64,000 nucleotides of DNA from Sporomusa termitida (GTDB lineage Bacteria > Bacillota > Negativicutes > Sporomusales > Sporomusaceae), in NCBI RefSeq assembly GCF_007641255.1, contig NZ_CP036259.1, positions 2,232,001-2,296,000 on the forward strand, read 5' to 3'. Of the stretch, positions 42,165 to 51,660 are shown in pieces; the stretch's first letter is position 1, and each line of letters opens with the position of its first letter. The translations under genes were made by a program, and so were the position numbers. The notes below the pieces were generated by a model that made no database searches, was not told the DNA's origin, and was given only the letters and a program-made list of their open reading frames with translations.

Positions 42165-42779
42165 TCACTTTCTTTGCGGCAGTACTGTAATTTTATAGGA
42201 GGGGATACCTAACCCTGATTCCACAGCTCTGGTCAGATTAGCCTTAACTGTTGAATCAAAAGCCCCTTCCGCTACGACCAGCACGCCTTTAATGACCGGC
42301 TTGTATTCCCGGACCATCACCGGCCGGTCGGCACCGCTTTCTTTGCTTAATAATACCTGTTCGGACTCTTTAGTTTCGGTGGTTGTGCGAATTCCGCCCG
42401 TATTGTCCTTTTCCTGCACTGTTCGCGTTTCCTTGGTAATATTTTTGGCCGGTTCCTGCAGCCCCCCTGTTTCTAGGGTTACATTTACGGATACGGCCCC
42501 GGCCCCCTTGATCTGGGCCAGCAAATTTGAGAGTTTGCCCTCCAGCACCTCTTCATAGCTGCGGGCGGCCGGAGTGCCTTTGGTAATATCCGCTGCGAGC
42601 GAGGGCTGAGTTTTTGCCGGCAACGGTTCATATAACCCCCCGATTAACAGCAGTACAATCCCCAGTAGTCCGAGCCAGATGAGCCTGGCATTAATGACAC
42701 CGTCTTTCAATAGTTGACTGGGGACCGCTTTTTTGGCTCCAGACAGCCATCCTTTCAGCGAAGTTCCTAACGCTCCCAT
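42165..42779 (-). CDS. spoIIIAG: Stage III sporulation protein AG
   Basis: A 204-residue protein with an N-terminal membrane helix (LIWLGLLGIVLLLIGGLYE, about 31-49) and a ring-forming domain. The C-terminal region VIKGVLVVAEGAFDSTVKAN is typical. In Bacillus, SpoIIIAG forms a large 30-subunit ring between forespore and mother cell. AGGAGGT lies 9 bases upstream of the ATG. Confidence 0.94.
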   Translation of the reverse strand: MGALGTSLKGWLSGAKKAVPSQLLKDGVINARLIWLGLLGIVLLLIGGLYEPLPAKTQPSLAADITKGTPAARSYEEVLEGKLSNLLAQIKGAGAVSVNVTLETGGLQEPAKNITKETRTVQEKDNTGGIRTTTETKESEQVLLSKESGADRPVMVREYKPVIKGVLVVAEGAFDSTVKANLTRAVESGLGIPSYKITVLPQRK

Positions 42780-42793
42780 ACCTCTCTTACCTC

Positions 42794-43408
42794 CTATTGT
42801 ATCTGTTTAACCTCAACCTGGCTGGACTTAAGCTGGTATAACTCGGTCACCATCCTGTTTACTTTGTTTATTACTGCCGGCGGCAGCTTATTGGACTCCT
42901 TGGGTATTTCAGCAGGTTTTTCGCCAATCGTCACTTTGGCAATTTTGCGCTCATCAGCGGCAAACCCTGGTTCAATATACACAACTACATTGTTGATTTT
43001 GCCCATCTCTTTACTACCCGGCTGTGTTTCGGCAATGGCTACTGTTACCTTGGCATTGGCTACACCGTCGATCGCCATTACCATCGCCCTTATTTGCTTG
43101 GACAGATCCCTGGCATATATTTCCCTGACCAGCTGATTACGCTTACCGGCAGCCTGCGTGCCGGCACTTAAAATTTCTGTATCAGACAACGTACTGCCGG
43201 CCTGGGCCAAAGCCGGAATTTGATCTGCCGACAGCCTGTCTTCTAAAACGCTGATTATCGGATTTAAAATGGCCAGCAGAATAAACAAGCCCATAATTAC
43301 CCTGATAAAGCGCTGCATGCTGCTATTAGGCAGCAAAAGTTCCAGAAACGAGGCAAATAACACCACATAGATAATACTTTTCACCCAGACAGTAACAGAA
43401 TCTATCAT
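42794..43408 (-). CDS. spoIIIAF: Stage III sporulation protein AF
   Basis: A 204-residue protein with two N-terminal membrane helices (VWVKSIIYVVLFASFLELLL and FIRVIMGLFILLAILNPIIS), then a periplasmic-side ring-building domain (VTVAIAETQPGSKEMGKINN). I chose ATG at 43408 with GTGGGGGAT upstream over a GTG four codons earlier. It fits between AE and AG. Confidence 0.93.
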   Translation of the reverse strand: MIDSVTVWVKSIIYVVLFASFLELLLPNSSMQRFIRVIMGLFILLAILNPIISVLEDRLSADQIPALAQAGSTLSDTEILSAGTQAAGKRNQLVREIYARDLSKQIRAMVMAIDGVANAKVTVAIAETQPGSKEMGKINNVVVYIEPGFAADERKIAKVTIGEKPAEIPKESNKLPPAVINKVNRMVTELYQLKSSQVEVKQIQ

Positions 43409-43432
43409 ATTATCCCCCACCGCCGCCGTTTT

Positions 43433-44599
43433 TTAACGCAGCATCATCGCCACACTGCCGGCACCAATAATCATAGTAACTATTAAGAAGAACATTAAGG
43501 CAACTGTTAATAATGCGCCAAACACTAACAGCAGATTATTGCCCATGGCATCCAGGCACCTGGCCATTTTTTCATCACCCATAGGCTGAATCAGGGCCCC
43601 GGCAATCTTTATTACCACAACTAAGGAAATAAGTTTAATAAGCGGCAGTGCACAGATCAGCGCAATGGCCAATACACCGAAAATGCCAACGGCATTTTTT
43701 AACAACAGCGAGGCCCCCATAACCAGTTCAACAGTGTCGGCAAACATTTTACCCACTACCGGTATAAAAGTGGCAGTTGCGTATTTGGCCGTTCTCAATG
43801 TCAGACCGTCGGCAACACTGCCGGCTACCCCCTGAATGCTGACAATACCGATAAAAACTACCAGCACTAAGCCCAGTGTCATCATCCCGGCCTGTTTCAG
43901 CACTCCTGTCAAATTACTAAGCTTGTAGCTGCCGGACAGATAATTTACGCATTCTAAGACAGCCGTCAGGAACAAGAGCGGTAAAACGATATCTTTAACA
44001 ATCACGCTGGTTGCACTTACTACCAGGAGCATCAGCGGGGTCAGCAGCGCGGCCGAGGTTAGAGCCCCTACCCCGGCTAAGAGCGAGAGTAATAAGGGCA
44101 GCAGCGCTTCCATACAACCAACCATGTTGCTTACTGTTTCCCGGGCAAGTGTCAGTCCCTGATAAAAGGCACTGAGGGCAATCACTGACAAAAAGATAAA
44201 ACATACACTGTAGGCCAGCAAGGAAATTGCTGATTGCTCAAACGAATTTTGCAGATTTTGCAGCAAGGCACACAATACGGCTAAAAATAATAACTTGCCC
44301 AGCAGGTGAATATTTGTGGCTACTTCTTTAAAGAAATAGGAGAGCAGCTTATTGGCAATGGTTTCCCAGTTGAAGGTCAGGCCTTTGGTGGCAATATCCT
44401 TGATTGTTTCAGTACTCAGGAAGGGAATTTCCTCGGTAAGCTCTTTGTTAATTTCCTGAATAAACTGATTGATGTGATTTACTGAGGTACTTTCCAGTAA
44501 ATCAACGGGTAAATCCGGTCCGGCATCAGTCGCTGCCCAGGCCATATTGCCCCAGAGCATACAGAGTATCGCTGTAATTATTATTCTTTTCACATGCAT
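43433..44599 (-). CDS. spoIIIAE: Stage III sporulation protein AE
   Basis: A 388-residue polytopic protein with a signal peptide (residues 1-22) and about eight membrane helices, resembling a permease core. The N-terminal extracytoplasmic region (about 23-95) precedes the membrane domain. It is the largest membrane part of the SpoIIIA complex and the proposed conduit. Length and place (after AD, before AF) are normal. Confidence 0.95.
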   Translation of the reverse strand: MHVKRIIITAILCMLWGNMAWAATDAGPDLPVDLLESTSVNHINQFIQEINKELTEEIPFLSTETIKDIATKGLTFNWETIANKLLSYFFKEVATNIHLLGKLLFLAVLCALLQNLQNSFEQSAISLLAYSVCFIFLSVIALSAFYQGLTLARETVSNMVGCMEALLPLLLSLLAGVGALTSAALLTPLMLLVVSATSVIVKDIVLPLLFLTAVLECVNYLSGSYKLSNLTGVLKQAGMMTLGLVLVVFIGIVSIQGVAGSVADGLTLRTAKYATATFIPVVGKMFADTVELVMGASLLLKNAVGIFGVLAIALICALPLIKLISLVVVIKIAGALIQPMGDEKMARCLDAMGNNLLLVFGALLTVALMFFLIVTMIIGAGSVAMMLR

Positions 44600-44605
44600 T
44601 CCACC

Positions 44606-44992
44606 TTAAGGAATGAGTCTCACAATCGTTTCCAGGACCAAGGCAATAATCGGTATAGCCATAACCATAATGAGAATTTTACCGGCAAATTCGATTTTAC
44701 CGGCCACTGCACCCTCCCCGGCATCCCGGCACACCTGGGCACCAAATTCTGTAATATAGGCAATGCCAATAATTTTGAGAATCGTATTTAAGTACATTTG
44801 ACTGATATTGGCTTTTTCTGATAAGTCCCGGAATAAATCCAGCACCACATTAATCTTGCCAAGCACCATGAGAAAGATGATGGTCGACAAGGTTAGGGCC
44901 AGCTGCACGGCTAGTTCCGGTCGCTGTTGTTTGATGATTAAAATCAGCAAAGTAACGACAAACCCTAGCCCGATAATTTGTATGATTTCCAT
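44606..44992 (-). CDS. spoIIIAD: Stage III sporulation protein AD
   Basis: A 128-residue protein with about four membrane helices (IIQIIGLGFVVTLLILIIKQ at the N-terminus, GKILIMVMAIPIIALVLETI at the end). Conserved YITEFGAQVCRDAGEGAVAG stretch. It relates to FliQ-like export components of the SpoIIIA complex. Confidence 0.95.
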   Translation of the reverse strand: MEIIQIIGLGFVVTLLILIIKQQRPELAVQLALTLSTIIFLMVLGKINVVLDLFRDLSEKANISQMYLNTILKIIGIAYITEFGAQVCRDAGEGAVAGKIEFAGKILIMVMAIPIIALVLETIVRLIP

Positions 44993-45006
44993 GGCGTGTA
45001 CACCCC

Positions 45007-45204
45007 TTAGAACAGCTTAAATACATCCTGAACAGTATTAAACAGTCGGCCTAATAGTTGTACTACCCATAACAACACCAGGGCAAAACCGGCAAGGGTA
45101 CATAAATGAGCCATATCTTCTTTACCAGCCTGCTTTAATGCAGTATGAAAAACGGAGATTAAAATACCCACGCCGGCAATTTTAAACAACACGTCAATTC
45201 CCAT
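45007..45204 (-). CDS. spoIIIAC: Stage III sporulation protein AC
   Basis: A 65-residue protein with two membrane helices, starting MGIDVLFKIAGVGIL and carrying LKQAGKEDMAHLCTLAG. Related to SpoIIIAD and FliQ. GGGGGGAG precedes its ATG. Normal length for the family. Confidence 0.95.
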   Translation of the reverse strand: MGIDVLFKIAGVGILISVFHTALKQAGKEDMAHLCTLAGFALVLLWVVQLLGRLFNTVQDVFKLF

Positions 45205-45228
45205 GTGCTCTCCCCCCTATTTAACTCC

Positions 45229-45747
45229 CTATACTAAAACGATAACCACGGCCAAGCTGCCGCAAACCCCTAAGTAACGATACATTCGGGCATTTTGGTC
45301 ACAGATTTTTTCTGCTTCATATTGTATTCTGGACAGCTGTTCATGGACTAAGTCCAGGGATTTGTGCTGTTCTTCCCGGTTCATGCCCCCTAAATTGGCA
45401 CTAAACACAGCGATAATCTCCCGTTCCGGCTTACTGAGAACAAGCCGGTCGGTTTCTGTCAGCGCCTGCAGCATGGCGGCCTGGGGCGTAAGCCAGCCTT
45501 TGCTTTTCAATAATTCCGCCATCGTATGAAACAGGTCGGCTACCGGGCCGGTAATGCCGCCGGTACACTGGGACAGAGCCTCAGGCAATGGAACAGCCAC
45601 GTAATTAATGTGAGATTTAAGGGCTGATAAACAGCTGATGAGCTGTCTGATCTGCCGCGGCCGTTCCACATAACGGCCAGCCAGGCTAAAGCCGATGCAA
45701 GTCCCGGCTATAACCACCAGCAAACTGCCGAGAATCTTTAACCACAT
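45229..45747 (-). CDS. spoIIIAB: Stage III sporulation protein AB
   Basis: A 172-residue protein with an N-terminal membrane helix (ILGSLLVVIAGTCIGFSLAG) and a C-terminal one (YLGVCGSLAVVIVLV), with a soluble helical domain between them that resembles GspF. Conserved VERPRQIRQLISCLSALKSH. It overlaps the spoIIIAA end by 10 bases. Confidence 0.94.
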   Translation of the reverse strand: MWLKILGSLLVVIAGTCIGFSLAGRYVERPRQIRQLISCLSALKSHINYVAVPLPEALSQCTGGITGPVADLFHTMAELLKSKGWLTPQAAMLQALTETDRLVLSKPEREIIAVFSANLGGMNREEQHKSLDLVHEQLSRIQYEAEKICDQNARMYRYLGVCGSLAVVIVLV

Positions 45748-46730
45748 ACGTTCACCTCATTTAAACAGGCACCTATTGCTTTTTTATGCCGGGAATCGAG
45801 GATTTCCTCAATCGTGCCAGGTCCTGACCGGTTACTGAGAATAATGTACCGTTCAAAAACCTGTTCCTGGATTAACTCCCCCACATAAGGGCGCTGCTGA
45901 AATTCAGCAATTGTCCGGCTGTGGGCGGTAGCCAGGACTTTTACGCCGGCACAAACAGCTTCCCGTACCGCCAGAGCGTCTTCCCGGCGGCCTAATTCAT
46001 CGGTGGCAACGATGTACGGGGCCATAGACCTGATCAGCATCAAAAGCCCACTGGCTTTGGGGCAGGCGTCAAGCACATCAACACGCGGCCCTAAATCGAC
46101 AGTCGGTATCCCCTGTTGACAGGCCGCTATTTCAGACCGCTCATCCACCACGCCTATTTGTACACCGGCTATCCCCAGCAGCGGATTGCCTGTACTCAAT
46201 TGCCTGATTAAATCCCGCAAAATTGTTGTTTTACCACAACGGGGCGGTGAAATAATTAGGGTACTGAATACTTCATTATGTTCTTTGGCTGTCACAAACG
46301 GCAGAATACGGTCAGCACAGCCTGTTATTTCTCTTGCTAAGCGGATATTCAGAGAATTGATATGCTTAAGTGTCCTGACTGTTCCTTCCATGGTTATTGC
46401 CTGTCCAGTCAGGCCAACCCGGTGACCGCCGGCGATTGTCAGATATCCCTGTCTGACTTCTTCTTCAAAAGCATAAACCGAGTTTTTGCATATCAGCTGG
46501 AATGTTCTGTTTACATCCTCACTGGTGCATTGATACAAACGGGTTTTATGCTCTGTCTGCACGGTAATATCCTGGCTGCCTAATACCAGTTGCAGCGGCT
46601 GATCAGCCCGGATGCGAATCTCAGTGACCTTGTTCAGCATACTGCCGGGTAAGGCCGCAATTAGCCGGGCAATATGAGGCGGTAAAACAGGATAAATATG
46701 TTCGTTTAAAGAGGTTTGAATATTTTTCAT
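45738..46730 (-). CDS. spoIIIAA: Stage III sporulation protein AA (secretion ATPase)
   Basis: A 330-residue ATPase of the type II/IV secretion class, the motor for the SpoIIIA-SpoIIQ complex in the mother cell. Walker A PPRCGKTTILRDL (about residues 150-162), Walker B IVATDELGRREDALA and LATAHSR are visible. N-terminal region KVTEIRIRADQPLQLVLG is family-typical. It heads the operon. Confidence 0.96.
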   Translation of the reverse strand: MKNIQTSLNEHIYPVLPPHIARLIAALPGSMLNKVTEIRIRADQPLQLVLGSQDITVQTEHKTRLYQCTSEDVNRTFQLICKNSVYAFEEEVRQGYLTIAGGHRVGLTGQAITMEGTVRTLKHINSLNIRLAREITGCADRILPFVTAKEHNEVFSTLIISPPRCGKTTILRDLIRQLSTGNPLLGIAGVQIGVVDERSEIAACQQGIPTVDLGPRVDVLDACPKASGLLMLIRSMAPYIVATDELGRREDALAVREAVCAGVKVLATAHSRTIAEFQQRPYVGELIQEQVFERYIILSNRSGPGTIEEILDSRHKKAIGACLNEVNVCG

Positions 46731-46795
46731 AAGTCTTCATCCTCGTTCATTAGTAGGCGACTTGTCTCAGGATTTATCGCTCCTTTTCTTTACAT

Positions 46796-46823
46796 AGATA
46801 TGTGATAAGAAATTGGTTTATGA
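46796..46823 (-). promoter_or_regulatory. Possible sigma-E promoter of the spoIIIA operon
   Basis: On the minus strand TCATAAA (46823-46817), 14-base spacer, CATATCT (46802-46796). The spacing is right for sigma-E, but both boxes are partial matches. Sigma-E control of spoIIIA is known in Bacillus. Confidence 0.35.
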
Positions 46824-46855
46824 CAAAAAGAAAGACTTAGCTTATGCTAAGTCTT
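46824..46855 (-). terminator. Terminator of the CD1247-type gene
   Basis: Perfect 10-bp stem AAGACTTAGC/GCTAAGTCTT with a 4-base loop, followed on the minus strand by TCTTTTTG. It isolates spoIIIA from efp and its neighbour. Confidence 0.85.
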
Positions 46856-46873
46856 GGGTGACCAAGTATGTTA

Positions 46874-47356
46874 TTACACGCCGGGATGCATGATATGACC
46901 AGAGGCTCGCTGGTTATAGCGGTTATCAACAGTGATATCCAGTTCATTATCATACACTATTCCGCCGCAATACGGGCAGGTAACCTCAATATCTTCCTCA
47001 TCATCTAATATGCTTGATTCGAAGGTAACCATTTCATGGCAGCCAGGGCAAGCCATTTCGACCATCTCATCATCGTCATCATCGTCATCATCGTCTAGAT
47101 CGCCATCATCATAGCCGTCATCATCTACATCTTCTTCATATATTTGTTCTTCGAGGTCAGTTAAATCTTCATCAATCGACTCTACATAGTCCTCAAGCTC
47201 CAACTGCGCCAGATTAACATTTTGGACTTCGTCGGCAAACGATTCAAGCACGTCAATAATATTAAGCAAAACCTTGCCTTCTGAGGAATGTTCGTTAACA
47301 TTAAGACCTTGTGTCAAGCCATGTAAATAAGCAACTTTCTCTTTAAGGTTTCTCAT
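46874..47356 (-). CDS. CD1247 N-terminal domain protein with zinc ribbon
   Basis: A 160-residue acidic protein of the CD1247 N-terminal-domain group. The helical N-terminus (NLKEKVAYLHGLTQGLNVNE, residues 3-22) is followed by a very acidic region with a run of nine Asp (about 88-96). A zinc ribbon with two CPxC pairs follows (ACPGC and TCPYC). It is conserved between efp and spoIIIAA in many anaerobic spore formers. Function is unknown. Confidence 0.88.
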   Translation of the reverse strand: MRNLKEKVAYLHGLTQGLNVNEHSSEGKVLLNIIDVLESFADEVQNVNLAQLELEDYVESIDEDLTDLEEQIYEEDVDDDGYDDGDLDDDDDDDDDEMVEMACPGCHEMVTFESSILDDEEDIEVTCPYCGGIVYDNELDITVDNRYNQRASGHIMHPGV

Positions 47357-47464
47357 AAAAATACCCCCCCTTTAGCTATGTTCTTAGTCTTAGACACTAT
47401 TTCTAGTATGTCCAATGCTTATTAAAACATAACTTAAGGAGGAGTTTTTCCGGTTTAATCGTTG

Positions 47465-48022
47465 TTAGGCCCGTTCGATATAGTCGCCGCTGCGGGTGTC
47501 AATCCGTAAAACTTCACCGGTATTGATAAAGAGCGGCACCCGGACAACATGACCTGTTTCCAGTTTTGCCGGTTTAGTCCCGCCGGTGGCGGTATCACCC
47601 CTGATGCCGGGATCGGTCTCGACAACCGTTAATTCTACTGACATCGGCAAATCAATACCGATCACATTACCCTGGAAAAATAATACCGCTATATTCATAT
47701 TTTCTTTTAAGAATTTACGGGCGTCACCCATTTGTTCCCCGGACAACGCAATCTGTTCAAAATTCTCATTATCCATCAGGTTGAACATGCCGTCACTCTC
47801 ATACAGGAATTGCATTTCACGCCGTTCAACATGGGCCTTGGGTAATTTTTCGCCGGCATTAAAGGTGCGTTCAACCACTGCACCGGTACGGCCGTTTTTT
47901 AGTTTAGCCCGGACAAATGCGGCCCCTTTGCCTGGTTTTACGTGCTGGAAGTCAACTACCTGCCAGACATCGCCATCAATTTCAACTGTTACCCCTGTCC
48001 GAAAATCATTGCTTGAAATCAT
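47465..48022 (-). CDS. efp: Elongation factor P
   Basis: A 185-residue translation factor that relieves ribosome stalling at polyproline. Three OB-like domains; Lys32 in [14 protein letters not shown] is at the site modified in many bacteria, and the signature [20 protein letters not shown] is present. I chose ATG at 48022 with GGGGAGG upstream. No modification enzymes (epmA/ymfI) are in the window. Confidence 0.96.
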   Translation of the reverse strand: MISSNDFRTGVTVEIDGDVWQVVDFQHVKPGKGAAFVRAKLKNGRTGAVVERTFNAGEKLPKAHVERREMQFLYESDGMFNLMDNENFEQIALSGEQMGDARKFLKENMNIAVLFFQGNVIGIDLPMSVELTVVETDPGIRGDTATGGTKPAKLETGHVVRVPLFINTGEVLRIDTRSGDYIERA

Positions 48023-48052
48023 TAATGATAAGCCTCCCCATTGTTCTGTCAA

Positions 48053-49123
48053 TTAGCCTAATTCTATTAAGTCCTTGCTGCTAGCAGTAAGAATTTTGCA
48101 GCCATCAGCAGAAACAACCACTAAATCTTCAATACGTACGCCACCCCAGCCTGGCAGATAAATTCCCGGCTCAACCGAAACTACCATACCTGCAGCCAGT
48201 TTAATGTCGCCGGTCGGTGACAAACGGGGCTCCTCGTGAATAAAAAGACCAACCCCATGCCCTAAGCCATGCCCAAAGTAATCACTATAGCCAGCCCTGG
48301 CAATGACCTCCCGGGCCGCCTGGTCGACCTCCCGGCCGGTTTTACCGGCCTTCACCGCGTTAATACCAGTCAGCTGGGCCGTCAGTACAAGCTTATAGAT
48401 TTCGCGCTGCCTGGCATCAGCAGTACCGGCCACAACCGTTCGCGTCATATCGGAATGATAGCCCGCAAATACCGCTCCGAAATCAATCGTAATGAAATCA
48501 CCGGCTTCAATTATTTTATCTGACGCCCGGCCATGCGGCAAGGCGCTTCTTACCCCTGAAGCCACAATTGTAGCAAAGGCCGGTTTCTCTGCACCAAGCC
48601 TGCGCATCCGGTATTCAAGCTCCAGGGCAATATCCAGTTCGGTTATTCCCGGCTTAATCATTGGCAATATTTGATTAAATGCTGAATCAGCAATCTCCAC
48701 CGCTTTGGTGAGAAAGGCCAATTCTGTTTGGTCTTTAACAATCCTCAGCCCATCAAGTTTTACAGGTGATAGTTTTTGCTCACTCAGGCAATTTGCTAAC
48801 TTTTGATAAATCTCCCAGGTTATAAAATCGCTTTCAAAACCGATGCGGGTCAGCTCAAGCTCCTTCACCGCCGCTGCCAGCGAATCATAAATCACTGCCC
48901 CGTGGCGGACAATTTGATATAAAGCAGCCTGCTGTTTGGCTTGTTCAACATATCTGAAATCGGTTAATAATCTGGGGGCCTGGGTCCTGCTGATAACCAG
49001 CATTCCCGCTGAACCGGTAAAACCACTAAAATACTGGCGATTCTCCGGTTTGGTAACAATAATGCCGTCAAGACGGTGTTTTATCATAAGTTCATAAAGA
49101 GTGGCCAGACGCTGCTGTATCAT
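48053..49123 (-). CDS. pepP: Xaa-Pro aminopeptidase
   Basis: A 356-residue M24 metallopeptidase that removes N-terminal residues before proline. N-terminal creatinase domain, then the pita-bread domain with ligands in TIDFGAVFAGYHSDMTRT, GHGLGHGVGLFIHEEP and VEPGIYLPGWGGVRIED. It lies between aroQ and efp as yqhT does in Bacillus. Confidence 0.95.
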   Translation of the reverse strand: MIQQRLATLYELMIKHRLDGIIVTKPENRQYFSGFTGSAGMLVISRTQAPRLLTDFRYVEQAKQQAALYQIVRHGAVIYDSLAAAVKELELTRIGFESDFITWEIYQKLANCLSEQKLSPVKLDGLRIVKDQTELAFLTKAVEIADSAFNQILPMIKPGITELDIALELEYRMRRLGAEKPAFATIVASGVRSALPHGRASDKIIEAGDFITIDFGAVFAGYHSDMTRTVVAGTADARQREIYKLVLTAQLTGINAVKAGKTGREVDQAAREVIARAGYSDYFGHGLGHGVGLFIHEEPRLSPTGDIKLAAGMVVSVEPGIYLPGWGGVRIEDLVVVSADGCKILTASSKDLIELG

Positions 49124-49126
49124 CGC

Positions 49127-49579
49127 TTATGCACCCCTTATCAAAGCGTAGGCCGCTTCTAGCGCCAATAGATAGCCTGTTGCGCCAAAGCCGGCTATCT
49201 GGCCTACTGCCACCGGCGAGATTACTGAGTGCTGACGGAACTCCTCCCGCCGGTAGATGTTGGATAAATGTACTTCAACAGCCGGAACGTTTATGGCTGC
49301 CAGCGCATCCCGCACCGCAATGCTATAGTGCGTAAAAGCTGCAGGATTAATAATAATACAGGCAAAATTAGCATGAGCCTGCTGAATCGTGTCAACCATA
49401 ATACCTTCATGGTTAGTCTGGATAATCGTTAGCTCGATTCCCAGTTCTTTGGCCCGCCGGCTTAACAAGTCATTAATATCGTCAAGTGTAGTCCTGCCAT
49501 ATACTTCAGGCTCACGTTTCCCCAGTAGATTCAGATTAGGTCCGTGCAGGACCAGTACTCTCATGGTATACGCTGCCAC
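49127..49579 (-). CDS. aroQ: Type II 3-dehydroquinate dehydratase
   Basis: A 150-residue dodecameric enzyme of the shikimate pathway. Active-site Tyr/Arg region [16 protein letters not shown], His in [16 protein letters not shown] and [14 protein letters not shown] are complete. GTG start at 49579 has GGAG about 8 bases upstream; ATG at 49564 is an alternative. First gene of aroQ-pepP-efp. Confidence 0.95.
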   Translation of the reverse strand: MAAYTMRVLVLHGPNLNLLGKREPEVYGRTTLDDINDLLSRRAKELGIELTIIQTNHEGIMVDTIQQAHANFACIIINPAAFTHYSIAVRDALAAINVPAVEVHLSNIYRREEFRQHSVISPVAVGQIAGFGATGYLLALEAAYALIRGA

Positions 49580-49650
49580 CCTATCATCTCCAGCTCTTTA
49601 TCCTGTAACCAAGCTATTGCCAAAAAATACATCTGTACACTAGCTTTTAC

Positions 49651-49679
49651 ATTTTAGCATATATTTTCTTGTTTGACTA
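49651..49679 (-). promoter_or_regulatory. Extended -10 promoter of aroQ-pepP-efp
   Basis: On the minus strand TAGTCA (49679-49674), 17-base spacer ending TATGC, then TAAAAT (49656-49651); the TG before the -10 makes it an extended type. Confidence 0.45.
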
Positions 49680-49681
49680 CT

Positions 49682-49715
49682 AAAAAACTTCTGCCTGCGC
49701 CTTGGGGCTAAGGCG
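49682..49715 (-). terminator. Weak terminator after the PBP gene
   Basis: On the minus strand stem CGCCTT/AAGGCG with a 6-base loop is followed 10 bases later by six T. The separation from the T-run makes this doubtful. Confidence 0.35.
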
Positions 49716-49721
49716 TTTCCC

Positions 49722-51392
49722 TTACTCTTTTACAATGGCAGTGGCTATTTCCCGGAAAATCGGGGCAGCAACATTACTGCCTGACATCCCCTCCTCCACA
49801 AACACCACAATTACATATTCCGGGTTTTTAAGCGGGGTAAAACCGGCAAACCACGCATGATTAATCCCCTGCCCGGTTTTATTTATCCGCCCTGTTTCGG
49901 CTGAGCCTGTTTTGCCGGCCGAACCAAAGCCGTCCACATAGGCGGCCTGACCGGTGCCATATTGGGTAACGGCCCCCATCATTCCCCGCACTCTCTCCGC
50001 AGTCTGACGGGACATAACTCTTACCCGCGGCTTGGAATCGTGAAAGTTTTTAACAGTTAAACCTTCCTGGCTGGTAAGTTCGCTGACAATATAGGGATCA
50101 ACCTTAATACCGTCATTGACGATCGTGGCCACAGCTTGTGCCAACTGTACCGGTGTCGCTTCACAAAAACCCTGACCAATGGCCAGATTAGCCAAATCGC
50201 CCGGATAAAGCTGGTCGGCTTCCGGCAAATTTCCCTCACTCTCACCAAAAAAATCAAGCTTAGTCCGTGATCCAAAACCAAGCTTTTGGGCCATAGTAAT
50301 CAAATTTTCAGCACCTAACTGTAAGGCTATGTGAATGAATACCGGGTTGCTGGAATGGGCCATGGCCTCAGTTATTGTCAGCCGTCCTTTGGGTGCCTGT
50401 TCATAATCCCAGCCCTGAAATCTGATATTATTAACATCAATATAGCCGGGATCAAAAAAGACATCATCCATTTTTACCGCTTTACTCTCCAGAGCCGCCG
50501 CCGCCACTACCAATTTGAATACCGAGCCGGGCTGATAGGAGGAAACGGCCCGGTTAAGCAGGGGGGAGCTGTTCTGCTCCAGGTACTGGCTGAGATGATT
50601 GGCATCAAAGGCCGGCCGTGATGCCATCGCCAGTATCTCGCCGCTGCCGGGGCGCATTACTATCACGGCGCCTTTAAGAACAGTACGGTTCATAATAGCT
50701 TCCACATTTTGCTGAATCTGCTTATCAATTGTCAGTACAACATTAGTTTCTCTGGTACCTGTTGCCAGTTTCATTCTTTTATAACCTAAACCAGGTATCA
50801 GCTGCTGGCCGGCATCAACGATAGCGGCTACATATTCAGGCTGACTGCCCCGGAGCAAAGCATCATACATACTTTCGATCCCGCTAACCCCCCGGTTATC
50901 GGCAGAATTGATATAGCCCACCACATGCGCCGCCAGGACCCCGTGCCCATAACGAACCTTCTCCGCAACCGCCACAATACCTGGCAGCTTCATATCATTA
51001 ATTTGTTTGGCTGTACTGCTCTCCACACCGGCTAGCCGGAAAGGGTATTCGTTGGTGTTTAAACGTCGCAAACCGGCGGCCAGCAACGCCGGCGGCAGAT
51101 GGACAACATTGTCAATCTTACTAAAGGCAATTGCAGTTTTGTCTTCAATCTGACCCGGAAAAACAACAATACTGTACTGCTGGGAGGTATTAGTCAGCGG
51201 TATATAATTGCGGTCCAGTATTTCGCCTCTGGCAACATCCACAGGCAGTTCCTGAACGCGAATGCTGAGCCCTTCCAGGGCCAGCTGCGGACCGTGAATA
51301 ATCTGGAGATAAAACAACCGCAAGACCATCAGACTGGAGAAAACCAAAAAAAATAAAACCAATTGATAAATACGCCGGCTGGAATAAGCCAT
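49722..51392 (-). CDS. Class B penicillin-binding protein (transpeptidase)
   Basis: A 556-residue membrane-anchored peptidoglycan transpeptidase. One N-terminal helix (LVLFFLVFSSLMVLRLFYL), a PBP dimerisation domain (GEILDRNYIPLTN) and a transpeptidase domain with SVFK in SYQPGSVFKLV, SSN in AMAHSSNPVF and KTGS in GKTGSAETG. There is no PASTA repeat, so it differs from FtsI-type PBP2x and from Bacillus SpoVD. The equivalent slot near mltG/yrrM holds pbpI (yrrR) in Bacillus. A role in cell or spore wall is inferred. Confidence 0.9.
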   Translation of the reverse strand: MAYSSRRIYQLVLFFLVFSSLMVLRLFYLQIIHGPQLALEGLSIRVQELPVDVARGEILDRNYIPLTNTSQQYSIVVFPGQIEDKTAIAFSKIDNVVHLPPALLAAGLRRLNTNEYPFRLAGVESSTAKQINDMKLPGIVAVAEKVRYGHGVLAAHVVGYINSADNRGVSGIESMYDALLRGSQPEYVAAIVDAGQQLIPGLGYKRMKLATGTRETNVVLTIDKQIQQNVEAIMNRTVLKGAVIVMRPGSGEILAMASRPAFDANHLSQYLEQNSSPLLNRAVSSYQPGSVFKLVVAAAALESKAVKMDDVFFDPGYIDVNNIRFQGWDYEQAPKGRLTITEAMAHSSNPVFIHIALQLGAENLITMAQKLGFGSRTKLDFFGESEGNLPEADQLYPGDLANLAIGQGFCEATPVQLAQAVATIVNDGIKVDPYIVSELTSQEGLTVKNFHDSKPRVRVMSRQTAERVRGMMGAVTQYGTGQAAYVDGFGSAGKTGSAETGRINKTGQGINHAWFAGFTPLKNPEYVIVVFVEEGMSGSNVAAPIFREIATAIVKE

Positions 51393-51453
51393 ATTATCAC
51401 CTGCTAACTAGTCATTAGTAGGTATAGTATGGCTTAGAGTGGCAACAGGTTAT

Positions 51454-51660
51454 TCAGCGCTCAATATATTGAACGCTGACCGGGAGATGGGCCAGTATCT
51501 TATGCACTTCACCGGCTGTATCCGGTGTTGCCCGGATAACCAGGATACCGGCAAAACGGTCCAGTGTACTGACTACCCCCAGATATTCGTATCCTTCCAT
51601 GACCCGGTTAATAAAATTAACATTCCTGGGTTCCACTTGAATATATATCAGATTACTCAT
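51454..51660 (-). CDS. DUF4911 domain protein
   Basis: A 68-residue protein of the DUF4911 family, with strand-helix pattern and the motif YIQVEPRNVNFINRVMEGYE. It overlaps the U32 peptidase by 8 bases and precedes the PBP gene. Function unknown; conserved at this locus in anaerobes. Confidence 0.85.
   Translation of the reverse strand: MSNLIYIQVEPRNVNFINRVMEGYEYLGVVSTLDRFAGILVIRATPDTAGEVHKILAHLPVSVQYIER

Noticed and set aside
47050-47130. Apparent CAT/CGT microsatellite
   Set aside because: It is the coding sequence of the poly-Asp region of the CD1247-type protein read in frame, not an intergenic repeat.
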